Virus record (IMG/VR): IMGVR_UViG_3300020578_000140
Coordinates: 1 to 46,316 of that record
DNA: 46,316 nt
Reading direction: 5' to 3' (one strand)
Source of the DNA: a virus
Each line of letters starts with the position of its first letter. Positions within the stretch are counted from its first letter, which is position 1. The position numbers and the translations under genes were made by a program. The notes beneath the pieces are model-generated. The model worked only from the letters and a program-made list of their open reading frames with translations, did no database searches and had not been told where the DNA came from. Positions 1 through 8,837 of this stretch are shown piece after piece.

Positions 1-78
1 GGTATAGGTTTTGTTATAGGCTACCCAGTTGGATTATTTATAGACAAACTAGACAAAAAAATAAAAAGTAGGACTTGA
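1..78 (+). CDS. C-terminus of a small membrane protein (partial)
   Basis: An open frame enters from the left edge and ends at TGA 76-78. The 25 visible residues begin with a glycine-rich hydrophobic stretch (GIGFVIGYPVGLFI) followed by a charged lysine-rich tail, which fits the last membrane segment and cytoplasmic tail of a small membrane protein. The start lies outside the window, so the family cannot be named. The stop codon overlaps the -35 box of the next promoter. Confidence 0.5.
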   Translation, partial: GIGFVIGYPVGLFIDKLDKKIKSRT

Positions 79-103
79 CTTAAAGCATTTGACTTGCTAT
101 ACT
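75..103 (+). promoter_or_regulatory. Sigma70/SigA-type promoter
   Basis: TTGACT (75-80), a 17-bp spacer, then TATACT (98-103). It lies 27 bp before the HslV-like gene, which has its own AGGA ribosome site at about 120-123. This is one of the few promoters in the left half with both a -35 and a -10 box. Confidence 0.75.
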
Positions 104-130
104 ATTTGAAAGAGAGAAATAGGAACTAAT

Positions 131-664
131 ATGACCTGTATTGTTGTAGTTCGGGACACTGCAAATAATAAAATTTGGATGGCTGGAGATCGTGCTGTAT
201 CAGATGAAAGTACAGTTAGTGTTGGTTCTAGTCCAAAAATATGGAAAAAAGAAGGATATTTGTTTGGTTACGCTGGATCAATGGATGGAGATAGAATAAG
301 ACATTTATTTGTACCACCAATATTTGAAGGTCGTGCCAGTATTGATAAGTTTATGTATAGTAAATTTTTAAAGGCTTTGCGTAATTTTTATGAGGGTTGG
401 TGGGTAGATACGTCCACATCGTCAGATTTTGGAATGATTATTTGTGTGCGTGGAAAAATATATGAACACAATGCATCAGACATGTCGTTGACTCAATACG
501 AACAAGATTATTTGGCAATGGGTTCAGGGGGAGACCTGGCATTAGGTTCATTATATTCAACCCAAAAACAAAAGGACACAAGAAAAAGAGCGGTAACTGC
601 AGTAAATGCTGCTATTAATCATTCTATAACTTGCAAAGGTCCTATTGACATTATAAGCATGTAG
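131..664 (+). CDS. HslV/proteasome-beta-like Ntn peptidase
   Basis: 177 aa. Residues 1-8 (MTCIVVVR) put a threonine at position 2, where Met removal would expose the N-terminal nucleophile of the proteasome/HslV family. GDRAVS (19-24) and K36 (PKIWK) sit where the family has its catalytic Asp and Lys. A later GSGGDLALGSLYS segment and a C-terminal helix ending in HSITCKGPIDIIS also match the fold. No HslU-type ATPase is visible nearby. The start is fixed by AGGA 7 bp upstream. It may process phage or host proteins, but the substrate is unknown. Confident in the fold, not in the biological role. Confidence 0.8.
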   Translation: MTCIVVVRDTANNKIWMAGDRAVSDESTVSVGSSPKIWKKEGYLFGYAGSMDGDRIRHLFVPPIFEGRASIDKFMYSKFLKALRNFYEGWWVDTSTSSDFGMIICVRGKIYEHNASDMSLTQYEQDYLAMGSGGDLALGSLYSTQKQKDTRKRAVTAVNAAINHSITCKGPIDIISM

Positions 665-667
665 GTA

Positions 668-673
668 TATACT
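668..673 (+). promoter_or_regulatory. -10 box for a leaderless gene
   Basis: TATACT followed by 6 bp and then the ATG at 680. No Shine-Dalgarno fits between them, so transcription probably begins at or next to the start codon. Confidence 0.5.
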
Positions 674-679
674 AAATAT

Positions 680-883
680 ATGAATCAGTCCATTATGGAA
701 GATCCATCACCAGACGAACAAGAGTTTGGCATCTGGTTGCGTAACGGCATTGATAGAGGCTGGGTTAGCGAGCCCTATTGCCATACTCACGGTGGAGGCA
801 TTCAATATATGAGTGAAGAAGAACTAGAAGAATGGGAAGCAGGAGGCGACCCATGCGAACATGTATTAAGGATATTTATTTAA
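680..883 (+). CDS. Hypothetical protein, acidic, 67 aa
   Basis: Acidic small protein with a Cys/His pattern (C34, H36, H38, then C59, H61) that could bind a metal. No family recognised. ATG 680 is 6 bp behind a TATACT -10 box, so this start implies a leaderless mRNA; an internal ATG at 698 is the alternative. Confidence 0.55.
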   Translation: MNQSIMEDPSPDEQEFGIWLRNGIDRGWVSEPYCHTHGGGIQYMSEEELEEWEAGGDPCEHVLRIFI

Positions 884-884
884 A

Positions 885-2441
885 ATGTGCGTTGTATGCG
901 TTTCTACAATTACTGTAGCATCTTTATTGTCCCCTACCACAACTCCAGTTACACAAAATAATGTAACAGACTATACAATTACAAGAAATGCTTGTCCAAA
1001 ATCAAAAGTTGGCAAGATAGAAAACAATAGAATTTGTTTAAAAGATGGAACAGTTTATAGGTGGGCGGTTAAAAAAAGAGTTGTTGCTACTCCAAAACCA
1101 ACACCTACACCAACACCTACTCCCACACCGACACCCATTCAAACAGAATCGCCAGCATCTACTAAGAAATATTTTTCAAGTCCATGCGAGTTAGATCCAG
1201 ATACTCCAGCAGAATGGAAAGAGTTTGAGAAAAAGCATATTAATGGAGGCGGATGTCTTAGTCCATTTAGGGTTCCCAAAACACTAGAACTCACATCTTT
1301 GCCTAAAACACAAAATAATTTTTCTGCAAAAAATATTTCAGAGTGTAAGATAAGTCAAAATTTACAAAAACAAAATGTGCTGGGATTCAAAAATAGTGAT
1401 AACTTTTGGATAAACTACTTAAAACATCCATCTCCAAACACTGTATATCAAGTAGTTCCTTTATATTCTGATGATATTTCAAATTCAAATACAAAACCAT
1501 CTGAGGATTTTAAGAAGTATTTTGACTTTATTGTTGATTGGACAAAGCAAGCATCAGATAATGGATCAAAGATACAAATAAGGGTACCTGATAAATATTT
1601 ATATTTTCCTGGAAATATATCTTCTTACAATCTAATTCACGCAAGAAACCAGACAGATGCACAAAGATTTTCTTCAGATTTAATAAGGCATGTAGATAAC
1701 CAGATTGATTTTACTGGTGCTAATGTAGTATTAGTTTTGTTTCCTCCAAGCACAAATAAAGTAATTGGAGACCAAATAGGTATTGGAACAGTAAGAACGA
1801 ACGAGGGTTTTGTAACTATTTCTGTTATGCCAAGTGGTGGTAATTTGGCTTTTGAAAGAAACTTTTCATTTCCTACTTGGTGGATGCATGAGTTAATGCA
1901 TGTTGGTATTGGGTTTGATGACAACAACCATTCTCAAAAGGATTCTCCACAATGGTGGGGACTCATTAACTGGGCATCCGCCTATGATCTTTTAACATGG
2001 CATAAATGGATTGCTGGATATATTTCTGATTCGCAAGTTATTTGTTTAGACAAAAATCTTGAGTCTATTGCATATATAGCACCGTCTACAGTAAAGAGTG
2101 CAAGAAATAAATCAATAGTAATTCCTATAGATAAACAAAAGGCTATTGTTATTGAATCTCAAAGAGCAGAAGGCATAAATTATAAACTTCCACAGGTCTC
2201 TGAAGGTGCTCTAGTATATTTAATTGATACAACATTAACTTCTAAGGCAGACGGCATTAGGCTCATTCTGCCCGAAAATAAAAAAATGATACAAGCATCT
2301 AATATGGACAACAAGTCTCCTGGACACAACTCTAACGCTTCTCTTAAATTAAGAGAAAGTGCAGTGTATAATGGAATTAAGATTACTGTTATTGAGTCTG
2401 GAGAATTTGGGGACGTGATAAAAATTGAGCCAGCAAGATGA
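885..2441 (+). CDS. Zinc metalloprotease-like protein (HELMH motif), Pro/Thr-rich linker
   Basis: 518 aa. The N-terminus is hydrophobic but lacks the usual positive n-region, so export is likely rather than proven. A (TP)n linker lies around residues 64-90. A zincin motif HELMH begins near residue 335, followed by GIGFDD and a Trp-rich segment (WWGLINWASAYDLLTWHKW), a layout reminiscent of M6-type secreted metallopeptidases. The C-terminal ~150 residues are beta-rich. The start follows the previous stop by one base. It could act on host surface proteins or be displayed on the virion. The protease class is supported by the motif; the exact family is not certain. Confidence 0.65.
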   Translation: MCVVCVSTITVASLLSPTTTPVTQNNVTDYTITRNACPKSKVGKIENNRICLKDGTVYRWAVKKRVVATPKPTPTPTPTPTPTPIQTESPASTKKYFSSPCELDPDTPAEWKEFEKKHINGGGCLSPFRVPKTLELTSLPKTQNNFSAKNISECKISQNLQKQNVLGFKNSDNFWINYLKHPSPNTVYQVVPLYSDDISNSNTKPSEDFKKYFDFIVDWTKQASDNGSKIQIRVPDKYLYFPGNISSYNLIHARNQTDAQRFSSDLIRHVDNQIDFTGANVVLVLFPPSTNKVIGDQIGIGTVRTNEGFVTISVMPSGGNLAFERNFSFPTWWMHELMHVGIGFDDNNHSQKDSPQWWGLINWASAYDLLTWHKWIAGYISDSQVICLDKNLESIAYIAPSTVKSARNKSIVIPIDKQKAIVIESQRAEGINYKLPQVSEGALVYLIDTTLTSKADGIRLILPENKKMIQASNMDNKSPGHNSNASLKLRESAVYNGIKITVIESGEFGDVIKIEPAR

Positions 2442-2442
2442 G

Positions 2443-3132
2443 ATGCTTACAGGATTTAAAAAAGATTGGAATATTTGGGAAAATTCTAAAAACGAAAGTT
2501 TTTTATATATCAACAAGATAACAGTTCCATATAAAAAATGGTTGTCTTATGTTCCAGTAAAAGAAAATAAAATATTTAATAATTCAATATTAAAGCCTAT
2601 TAATCATTATGTTGCTACGCTATATCCACCACCAAAATTAATTAATATTAATAATAATGGGTTTACCTTAAGACAGGGAAACCATGCTGAAATGTTTTTA
2701 TTGATAGACCATTATAGAAGAGATGGTGAGTTTTATAATATAGACAGGCCATGGATAAGACAATACTATGCTTCTGCAAAAAATTATAGTTTGCCAGAAA
2801 ATTGTTTTGATGGGATATACAGATTTTATGTTCCATGGGTGATAGATTATGAGGTAAATGTTAACTTTAGACAATCAACAGATAGTCCATTTTTTATATA
2901 TGAAGATTCTATTAAGTTTAATAAAATACCGCCAAATACAACTGAAATAGAGCCTCCATTTATTCATTTTCATTTTAAAAATACTGGATCACACATGCTA
3001 GATGATGAGTTTGGTAAAATAAAAAAGCAGTCCCCTATGTTTGATATTGAAGTTCAAACAACTGATATAATGTTAATAGGGGCAATTAAGGAGTTTTATG
3101 AGTTCACGAAAGATAAAATTTTATCCGTTTAA
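2443..3132 (+). CDS. Hypothetical protein, 229 aa
   Basis: No family recognised. A soluble, aromatic-rich protein with segments such as RPWIRQYYASAKNY and PPFIHFHFKNTG that resemble beta strands. ATG 2443 lies one base past the preceding TGA; an in-frame TTG at 2425 is an alternative. The 3' end overlaps the next gene by 35 bp. It precedes a pair of paralogues with similar aromatic composition and may belong with them. Confidence 0.55.
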   Translation: MLTGFKKDWNIWENSKNESFLYINKITVPYKKWLSYVPVKENKIFNNSILKPINHYVATLYPPPKLININNNGFTLRQGNHAEMFLLIDHYRRDGEFYNIDRPWIRQYYASAKNYSLPENCFDGIYRFYVPWVIDYEVNVNFRQSTDSPFFIYEDSIKFNKIPPNTTEIEPPFIHFHFKNTGSHMLDDEFGKIKKQSPMFDIEVQTTDIMLIGAIKEFYEFTKDKILSV

Positions 3133-3826
3133 CGAAGAAACGGCAATGTTTACGCCACCACCAATTCCAGCATCTAAGATGGTTCCAGAATGGTATAAAA
3201 GACAACCAGCGACGGTAGATGAAGAAAGAGGGTTGGCGTCAGGCTCATTTAACGGAACCGTTAAAAAATGTATTCCGATTTTTGATTTAATGACTGCAGG
3301 ATATATTTTATCTTTGCCTATGGATGTTTATATAGATGCAAGTGATCCAAACAAATTAAATATACAATGTCCAAATCCTATGAAAAGATTTGGAACTGAT
3401 ATGTTTTCAACACACTCTCCAGAACAATACAATCATTATCCTGTCGATACAGACCTGTATCATAAACAACTATTTAGAATAATGCCGTTCTGGGCATTTA
3501 AAACAGAAAAAGGCTATAGCACATTAATTTTGCACCCTAACCATCAGGATGATTTACCCTTTAAGGCTTTGGGTGGATTTGTAGACACTGATAAATTTAT
3601 AACAGATGGACACTTTTCTTTCTTTATTAAAAAAGGTTTTGTTGGTGTAATTAAACAAGGAACACCGCTTCTTCAAATTATACCAATGAAAAGAGATGAT
3701 TGGGAATCAGAAATAGTTTCTCATGAACAAGTTAAAAAAGAAATAGGACATCAAAGAATTTTTTTAAGGTCTACATTTAGTAATGGATACAAGAATAAAT
3801 ATAGAAGTATGAAGAGATTTAAATGA
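3098..3826 (+). CDS. Uncharacterised protein, paralogue of 3823-4605
   Basis: 242 aa. Shares with the next gene an N-terminal proline block then VPEWYK, a central KMC/KKC-IPxFDxxTAGY segment, LPF before a conserved Gly, and a C-terminal GTPxxQIIPxKRDDWE block. The ordered similarity over the full length shows a tandem duplication. I know similar proteins only as phage hypothetical proteins. AAGGAG lies 5 bp before ATG 3098. No catalytic motif is evident; a role in sugar or surface modification is only suggested by context. Confidence 0.65.
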   Translation: MSSRKIKFYPFNEETAMFTPPPIPASKMVPEWYKRQPATVDEERGLASGSFNGTVKKCIPIFDLMTAGYILSLPMDVYIDASDPNKLNIQCPNPMKRFGTDMFSTHSPEQYNHYPVDTDLYHKQLFRIMPFWAFKTEKGYSTLILHPNHQDDLPFKALGGFVDTDKFITDGHFSFFIKKGFVGVIKQGTPLLQIIPMKRDDWESEIVSHEQVKKEIGHQRIFLRSTFSNGYKNKYRSMKRFK

Positions 3827-4605
3827 GCGAAAAGCCATTAGATATAGTTTTTACACCAGCACTAAGCGCACAGCCACACTGGACTGTTTGTCAGACTGCA
3901 CCAGAACCAGCAGTTCGTCATGTTCCAGAATGGTATAAGAGCCTTGCAAAGCATGATAATTGGAATGACGACAGATATTTAAACCCTGTAAATCATTTAG
4001 GGTCCGATGGTGCACAGGTTGCAACAAAGATGTGCTTACCATTTTTTGATGCGTTAACTGCAGGATATATGTATCTTTTGGAAGATGATCTATATGTTGA
4101 ATTAGATCCAGATGGTAGGCCTAAATTATCTTGGAATGGCAGCATAATGCTGTTAGACAAGAGACCCACAAATGATATAGTTGTTCCAGATAATTGTCAT
4201 CCAATGCACTATGGATTTAGAATGAATTGGTTTTATGATACTCCACCAGGATATTCTGTTTTAATTACTCACCCAATGAATAGACATGATTTACCATTTT
4301 ATACTATGTCTGGAATAGTTGAATCAGATATATGGGGGCTACCTGTATTTATTGCATTCTTTTTAAAACGTGGATTCCAGGGAGTAATTCCAAAAGGAAC
4401 CCCTATTATGCAAATAATTCCTTTTAAAAGAGATGATTGGGAAATGAGCATAGATGAATCACATGATTCTGTTGATAAAAAATTATTAAAGGCTGAAGAT
4501 AGAAGATCATTGCTGTATGGATATTATAAAAAAACAACATGGAGAAAAAAAATTTATGGTATAAAAAATATGTTTTCAAAAGATGCAAGTCACGACGATG
4601 AGTAG
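3823..4605 (+). CDS. Uncharacterised protein, paralogue of 3098-3826
   Basis: 260 aa. Overlaps the upstream copy by ATGA (3823-3826). Conserved landmarks are VPEWYKSL, MCLPFFDALTAGYM, HPMNRHDLPF and GTPIMQIIPFKRDDWE. The C-terminal 30 residues are basic (KKTTWRKKIYGIKNMF). The two copies have diverged clearly, so they probably do not have identical roles. Confidence 0.65.
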   Translation: MSEKPLDIVFTPALSAQPHWTVCQTAPEPAVRHVPEWYKSLAKHDNWNDDRYLNPVNHLGSDGAQVATKMCLPFFDALTAGYMYLLEDDLYVELDPDGRPKLSWNGSIMLLDKRPTNDIVVPDNCHPMHYGFRMNWFYDTPPGYSVLITHPMNRHDLPFYTMSGIVESDIWGLPVFIAFFLKRGFQGVIPKGTPIMQIIPFKRDDWEMSIDESHDSVDKKLLKAEDRRSLLYGYYKKTTWRKKIYGIKNMFSKDASHDDE

Positions 4606-5452
4606 CATAGGCGTTGTAATTTATTCTTATAAAGGTAAATTACTTAAGGAAACTGTCAAACAATTAAATGAAAATTTATCTAATAAGCATACAGTTAATA
4701 TTTATATAATAGATCAAACTCCAATTATTAAAAATACGTATTATGATAATATTAAAAATGTAGAATATAAACATAAATTTTGGGATCATCCATATGGTCA
4801 ATGTCATTATAGATTTCAAATTGCAAGGAATATTAAAGAAGATTTTGTGTTAATAATTTCTGATAATGTTTTCCTTTCAAAAGAATGGGATAATATTTTA
4901 ATAGAAAACTATAAAGATAATTCGGTAATATCTGGTAAGGGAATTCCTAATATAACAAATGATAATTTCTTTATATACAATAATCATACAGAATATAATG
5001 ACTTCTATTTATCTCAAATAATAAATAAAGATTTTATATTTCTTAAAACCGAATTATTTAAAAATACAAACTATCCTACATTTTTAAAATATAGAGGAGA
5101 GTCAGAGTACTTATCTCTATACTGGTTCACCAGAGGTATAGACATATATTCATGCCCAGAGTATATTTATTCTGTTGAAGGTAATAATTCTATTGATACG
5201 TTATATGTTCCATATTCTATAAACCATAATTACAATGAAATTATAAAAATTATAAATGGCGAATCTTCTAAATATTTTGATGCTGGAAATATAAGAACTG
5301 TTTCAGATTTTATAGACTATCATAAAATAAATAAAGATTCTATTTCACCATTACCATTTTTAACTAACGATGTGGAATATGATTGCTACAATAATACTTT
5401 TGACAAACTAGATGGAAGAAAGTTTATAGGTAGACTACATTATATTTACTAA
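4598..5452 (+). CDS. GT-A-like glycosyltransferase (GlcNAc-transferase type)
   Basis: 284 aa. N-terminal GVVIYSYKGKLL and NIYIIDQTP resemble the first Rossmann strands of GT-A enzymes; YGQCHYRFQIARN followed by VLIISDNVFLSKEW sits where the family has its substrate contacts and DxD-like strand (here SDNVF). YRGESEYLSLYWFTRGIDIYSCPE resembles the C-terminal acceptor region of GlcNAc/Skp1-type transferases. ATG 4598 gives an 8-bp overlap with the previous gene; ATG 4583 is an alternative. The canonical DxD is not intact, so activity is uncertain. Confidence 0.55.
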   Translation: MSSIGVVIYSYKGKLLKETVKQLNENLSNKHTVNIYIIDQTPIIKNTYYDNIKNVEYKHKFWDHPYGQCHYRFQIARNIKEDFVLIISDNVFLSKEWDNILIENYKDNSVISGKGIPNITNDNFFIYNNHTEYNDFYLSQIINKDFIFLKTELFKNTNYPTFLKYRGESEYLSLYWFTRGIDIYSCPEYIYSVEGNNSIDTLYVPYSINHNYNEIIKIINGESSKYFDAGNIRTVSDFIDYHKINKDSISPLPFLTNDVEYDCYNNTFDKLDGRKFIGRLHYIY

Positions 5453-5457
5453 TAGTG

Positions 5458-5463
5458 TATAAT
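5458..5463 (+). promoter_or_regulatory. -10 box before the first 2OG oxygenase
   Basis: TATAAT 16 bp before ATG 5480, followed by a strong GGAGG ribosome site at about 5471-5475. Suggests an internal promoter that starts the oxygenase-carbamoyltransferase run. Confidence 0.45.
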
Positions 5464-5479
5464 GTTATGAGGAGGAAAA

Positions 5480-6082
5480 ATGCACAGAATACATATTATT
5501 GATAACTTTATAGAACCAATAGACGCTCTAACTTTAATTCAACAACAGAATGATCCTATGTCTGTTAGACTTCCCTATCCAGAATATTACAAGGAAAGAT
5601 TTGGCGGTACATCTTTGCCATACAACCCAACAGTAATGTCTATATTAAAAAAGTATGGGGATAAATCAAATGATGTACACAAAGAACTAAATGGATTTAA
5701 AAGCCCTATTTATGTATTTAAGGCATTCGGATCTCATTGGACAACAGGAACTAAAGGTCCATTGCATTTAGACGCACAAGATCCAGAGTCTTGGATAGAA
5801 TGGAGTACAATTATATATTTAAATGAATCTCCTGAATATGAGGGTGGAAAAATATTTTTCCCAAATCAAGATTTTATGTATCAACCTAAAAGATATTCTG
5901 CAGTATTTTTCCCAAGTGCTGGTAGTGAATATATACATGGAATAACTGAAGTAACATCTGGTCATAGGTATACTGCTTTATATATGCACACGTCTTTACC
6001 ACAACACGCAGATCCTGATTTCTTGGGAGAAGACAAGCATCCAAGATGGAGGGCGGTAGAGCATGAGTTTAATTATGTATGA
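5480..6082 (+). CDS. 2-oxoglutarate/Fe(II) dioxygenase (prolyl-4-hydroxylase type)
   Basis: 200 aa. The double-stranded beta-helix ligands are in order: H96-x-D98 (GPLHLDAQD), distal H153 (YIHG) and R163 (GHRYT), with EGGKIFFPNQ between them, as in prolyl-4-hydroxylase-like enzymes. The family hydroxylates a protein side chain or small molecule using 2-oxoglutarate and O2. It is the first of seven such genes in the window. GGAGG lies upstream of ATG 5480 and the gene overlaps the next oxygenase by 20 bp. Substrate unknown. Confidence 0.85.
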   Translation: MHRIHIIDNFIEPIDALTLIQQQNDPMSVRLPYPEYYKERFGGTSLPYNPTVMSILKKYGDKSNDVHKELNGFKSPIYVFKAFGSHWTTGTKGPLHLDAQDPESWIEWSTIIYLNESPEYEGGKIFFPNQDFMYQPKRYSAVFFPSAGSEYIHGITEVTSGHRYTALYMHTSLPQHADPDFLGEDKHPRWRAVEHEFNYV

Positions 6083-6734
6083 TTATGATATTTTAGATTT
6101 GGGATTAGTTTATTATAAAAATGCCTTACAGAATCCACAAGAAATAATTGATGTTGTTTCTTCTATAGATAAAAAATATAAAAATAACGAACATGGAGAA
6201 TCTTTTACTGAAGTAAGGCCCTGGCATGCATGGCAAAATGAAAGTGCTGGAACTATGGAAACTTTCTGCTGGCAAAAGTTTTTTCCTAAGCCAGAAGATG
6301 TTAAGCAAAATGATTATTATTATGAAGAACAATATTATGTTTCAAAAAGACTTTATGATGCATTAGATGCTGCAACAAATCATTACAGCAATATAATTTA
6401 TCCATTTGCTGGAAGAAACATAAAGTCAAGAGAATATAGTATACATTTATTAAGATATGAAAAAGGCGGATATTTGCCAGCACACCAAGATCATGGAGTT
6501 AGTAGTAGAGTTTTATCAACCGTTATGTATTTAAATAATAATTATGATGGAGGAGAAATATGTTTTCCAAACTCTAATGTTAAAATGAAACCAGATCCTG
6601 GAAGCATTGTTTATTTTCCATCTAACTATCTATATATACATGAGGTTGCTCCTATTACAAATGGAACTAGATATTCAATGCCCCATTGGTATCACAACAT
6701 GAAGACTCCAATTATGTCGACTGGTCAGGAATAA
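6063..6734 (+). CDS. 2-oxoglutarate/Fe(II) dioxygenase
   Basis: 223 aa. Iron ligands H141-Q-D143 (PAHQDHG) and H193 (YIHEV), 2OG-binding R203 (TRYSMP), and the family segment YDGGEICFPN at 161-170. GGAGG about 10 bp upstream supports ATG 6063; an internal ATG at 6075 is possible. The 3' end touches the SGNH-like gene (TAATG). Confidence 0.85.
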   Translation: MSLIMYDYDILDLGLVYYKNALQNPQEIIDVVSSIDKKYKNNEHGESFTEVRPWHAWQNESAGTMETFCWQKFFPKPEDVKQNDYYYEEQYYVSKRLYDALDAATNHYSNIIYPFAGRNIKSREYSIHLLRYEKGGYLPAHQDHGVSSRVLSTVMYLNNNYDGGEICFPNSNVKMKPDPGSIVYFPSNYLYIHEVAPITNGTRYSMPHWYHNMKTPIMSTGQE

Positions 6735-7423
6735 TGAAGTTCTATGAAAAGCATTTATTAGATAATCCACAAATTGCTTCTGTATTCTGGAAAGAAGATG
6801 GAATGCCCGATTATAAAAAACATATAAAAAAAAATAATGTTATTTATAAATTAAATTCTGGCGGACTTAGATGTAATGAATTAACAACAAATCACGAAGG
6901 TAAAACGCATATACTTTTCAATGGATGTTCTGTAACTGCTGGAATTGGTATTAATATGGAAGACACCTGGGCGTATAAAGTATATTCAGATTTTAACAAT
7001 ACTTCTGGATTTTTTAATATAGCATTGCCAGGAGGATCTATAATAGAAATTATAATAAATACTATTAAGTATATTGAGTTATATGGTGTACCAAATTATA
7101 TCTTTATGTTGCTTCCTCCCATACATAGAGAATCAAGATATATTAAAAAACCTTTTATAAATAATTTTATATATAATCATTATTATATTTTAGAAAATTA
7201 TTGTAAAAAAAATAATATAAAACTTGTTTCTACGTCTTGGGCAGATAAAAAAAATTATCAGATGCTTGAACAATTTAAAACATTCAATGCTCCAGATTTT
7301 AATCAGATACAGTATTATGGAGAAGAAATGCACGGAGATGACGATCATCATCCTGGCAAAAGCATACATGATTTCTGGTATAATCAATTTAAGGACAAAT
7401 ATGAAAATTCTTGGAATAAATGA
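6734..7423 (+). CDS. SGNH/GDSL-hydrolase-like protein
   Basis: 229 aa. Block I is HILFNGCSVTAGIG with the candidate nucleophile S66 (GCS instead of GDS). A PGGSI segment could carry the oxyanion glycine, and DDDHHPG near the C-terminus could give the Asp/His pair. Three further paralogues occur at 24720, 31717 and 32634. The family usually removes or transfers acyl groups on glycans or lipids. ATG 6734 overlaps the previous stop; longer in-frame starts exist (6686) but would overlap the oxygenase by 49 bp. Confidence 0.65.
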   Translation: MKFYEKHLLDNPQIASVFWKEDGMPDYKKHIKKNNVIYKLNSGGLRCNELTTNHEGKTHILFNGCSVTAGIGINMEDTWAYKVYSDFNNTSGFFNIALPGGSIIEIIINTIKYIELYGVPNYIFMLLPPIHRESRYIKKPFINNFIYNHYYILENYCKKNNIKLVSTSWADKKNYQMLEQFKTFNAPDFNQIQYYGEEMHGDDDHHPGKSIHDFWYNQFKDKYENSWNK

Positions 7424-8837
7424 AACAACACACGATGCTTCTGTTTCCTTAATAGAGGACGGAGAAATATTATTTTCTGCACATGCTGAACGATTTAGTA
7501 AGCAAAAAAATGATTGGTTTACTAATGACAAATTAATAGACCATGCATTGTCATACGGAACACCAAACAAAATTGCATACTATGAAAACAGATGGCTTAA
7601 AAAAATTAGAATTGCTACTCGTGGTGGTTTTGGAGGAGACAAGCCATATTATTTACAAAGAAAAGAACTTAAAAGTATTCCACGTGAATCATTTAGACAC
7701 CACTATTCTCATGCCTGTGCTGGCTACTATACAAGCAAATTTAATGATGCAGCAATAGTTGTATTAGACGCAATTGGAGAATATAATACTTCAACAATAT
7801 GGGTTGGAGAAAAATCAAATATCAGGCAAGTTTATAAAAAAAATTACCCGTATAGTTTTGGGTTATTTTATTCAGCATTTACCCAACTAGTGGGCTTAAA
7901 ACCAAATGAAGAAGAATATATTTTTATGGGTATGGCAGCCTATGGAGATTGGACTAAATATTATTTAAAAATAAAAGAATATTTTCCAAACATAAGAGAG
8001 CAAAAATATGCATTTCATAATGGAATTTTAGATTGGAATAGTTCAATATCAGAGCAAGATAAATTTGATATTGCTGCTGCGGTTCAAAAAGTATATCAAG
8101 ATAGACTTATTAACTTCATGGCAAAGGCACAAAAACTTACAGGAAAACGTAATTTAGTTTTTATGGGCGGATGTGCTTTAAACTGTGCAGCAAATACAGT
8201 ACTTTGGAAAATGTTTGATGATGTTTGGATTATGCCCAATCCTGGAGATGCTGGGTCCTCTTTGGGTGCAGCAGCAGCATCTTATGGAAGTCATATTAAT
8301 TGGGAGCACCCGTATCTAGGATACGATTTGGGCGGGGAATATCCAGTAACAGAAATTATTACAGAGTTAATTAGAAACAAAATAGCAGCAGTTGCTACTG
8401 GAAAGGCAGAATATGGGCCAAGGGCTTTGGGAAACAGAAGCATTTTAGCGGATCCAAGAGATCCTAATATTAAAGATAAGGTGAACCTTATTAAGAAAAG
8501 AGAGTTGTTTAGACCATTTGCACCAGTAATTATGGAAGAATATGCCAGTAAGTGGTTTGATATGAATTTTACTTCTCCATATATGCAGTATGCGGTCAAA
8601 TGTTTACAGCCTGATAAAATACCATCTGTTGTACATAAAGACGGTACATCAAGAGTTCAAACAGTAAATAAAGAACAGCATCCAGGCTTGTATGACGTTT
8701 TATCAAATTGGTATACAATAACAGGAGTTCCAATATTGTTAAATACAAGTTTGAATATAAAGGGTCAGCCACTATTAAATGATGAAGCAGATATCATTGA
8801 ATGGGAAAAAACATATAACACAAAGATAGTTAGATAA
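7401..8837 (+). CDS. Carbamoyltransferase, NodU/TobZ/CmcH family
   Basis: 478 aa. MKILGINETTHDASVSLIEDG is the typical N-terminus. The YrdC/Kae1-like half has HHYSHA (100-105) and VVLDAIGE, then MGMAAYG, FMGGCALNCAAN and PNPGDAGSSLGAA. The C-terminal half has GKAEYGPRALGNRSILADPR, FRPFAPVI and LNTSLNIKGQP. All hallmark motifs are present. Members O-carbamoylate sugar hydroxyls using carbamoyl phosphate and ATP. The start at 7401 is chosen on homology; the open frame extends further upstream, but only over the previous gene. It overlaps that SGNH-like gene by 23 bp, so they are probably co-expressed. Confidence 0.92.
   Translation: MKILGINETTHDASVSLIEDGEILFSAHAERFSKQKNDWFTNDKLIDHALSYGTPNKIAYYENRWLKKIRIATRGGFGGDKPYYLQRKELKSIPRESFRHHYSHACAGYYTSKFNDAAIVVLDAIGEYNTSTIWVGEKSNIRQVYKKNYPYSFGLFYSAFTQLVGLKPNEEEYIFMGMAAYGDWTKYYLKIKEYFPNIREQKYAFHNGILDWNSSISEQDKFDIAAAVQKVYQDRLINFMAKAQKLTGKRNLVFMGGCALNCAANTVLWKMFDDVWIMPNPGDAGSSLGAAAASYGSHINWEHPYLGYDLGGEYPVTEIITELIRNKIAAVATGKAEYGPRALGNRSILADPRDPNIKDKVNLIKKRELFRPFAPVIMEEYASKWFDMNFTSPYMQYAVKCLQPDKIPSVVHKDGTSRVQTVNKEQHPGLYDVLSNWYTITGVPILLNTSLNIKGQPLLNDEADIIEWEKTYNTKIVR

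Noticed and set aside
7224-7400. Upstream extension of the carbamoyltransferase frame
   Set aside because: It overlaps the SGNH-like gene, shows no family similarity, and MKILGINETTHDAS at 7401 is the conserved start.
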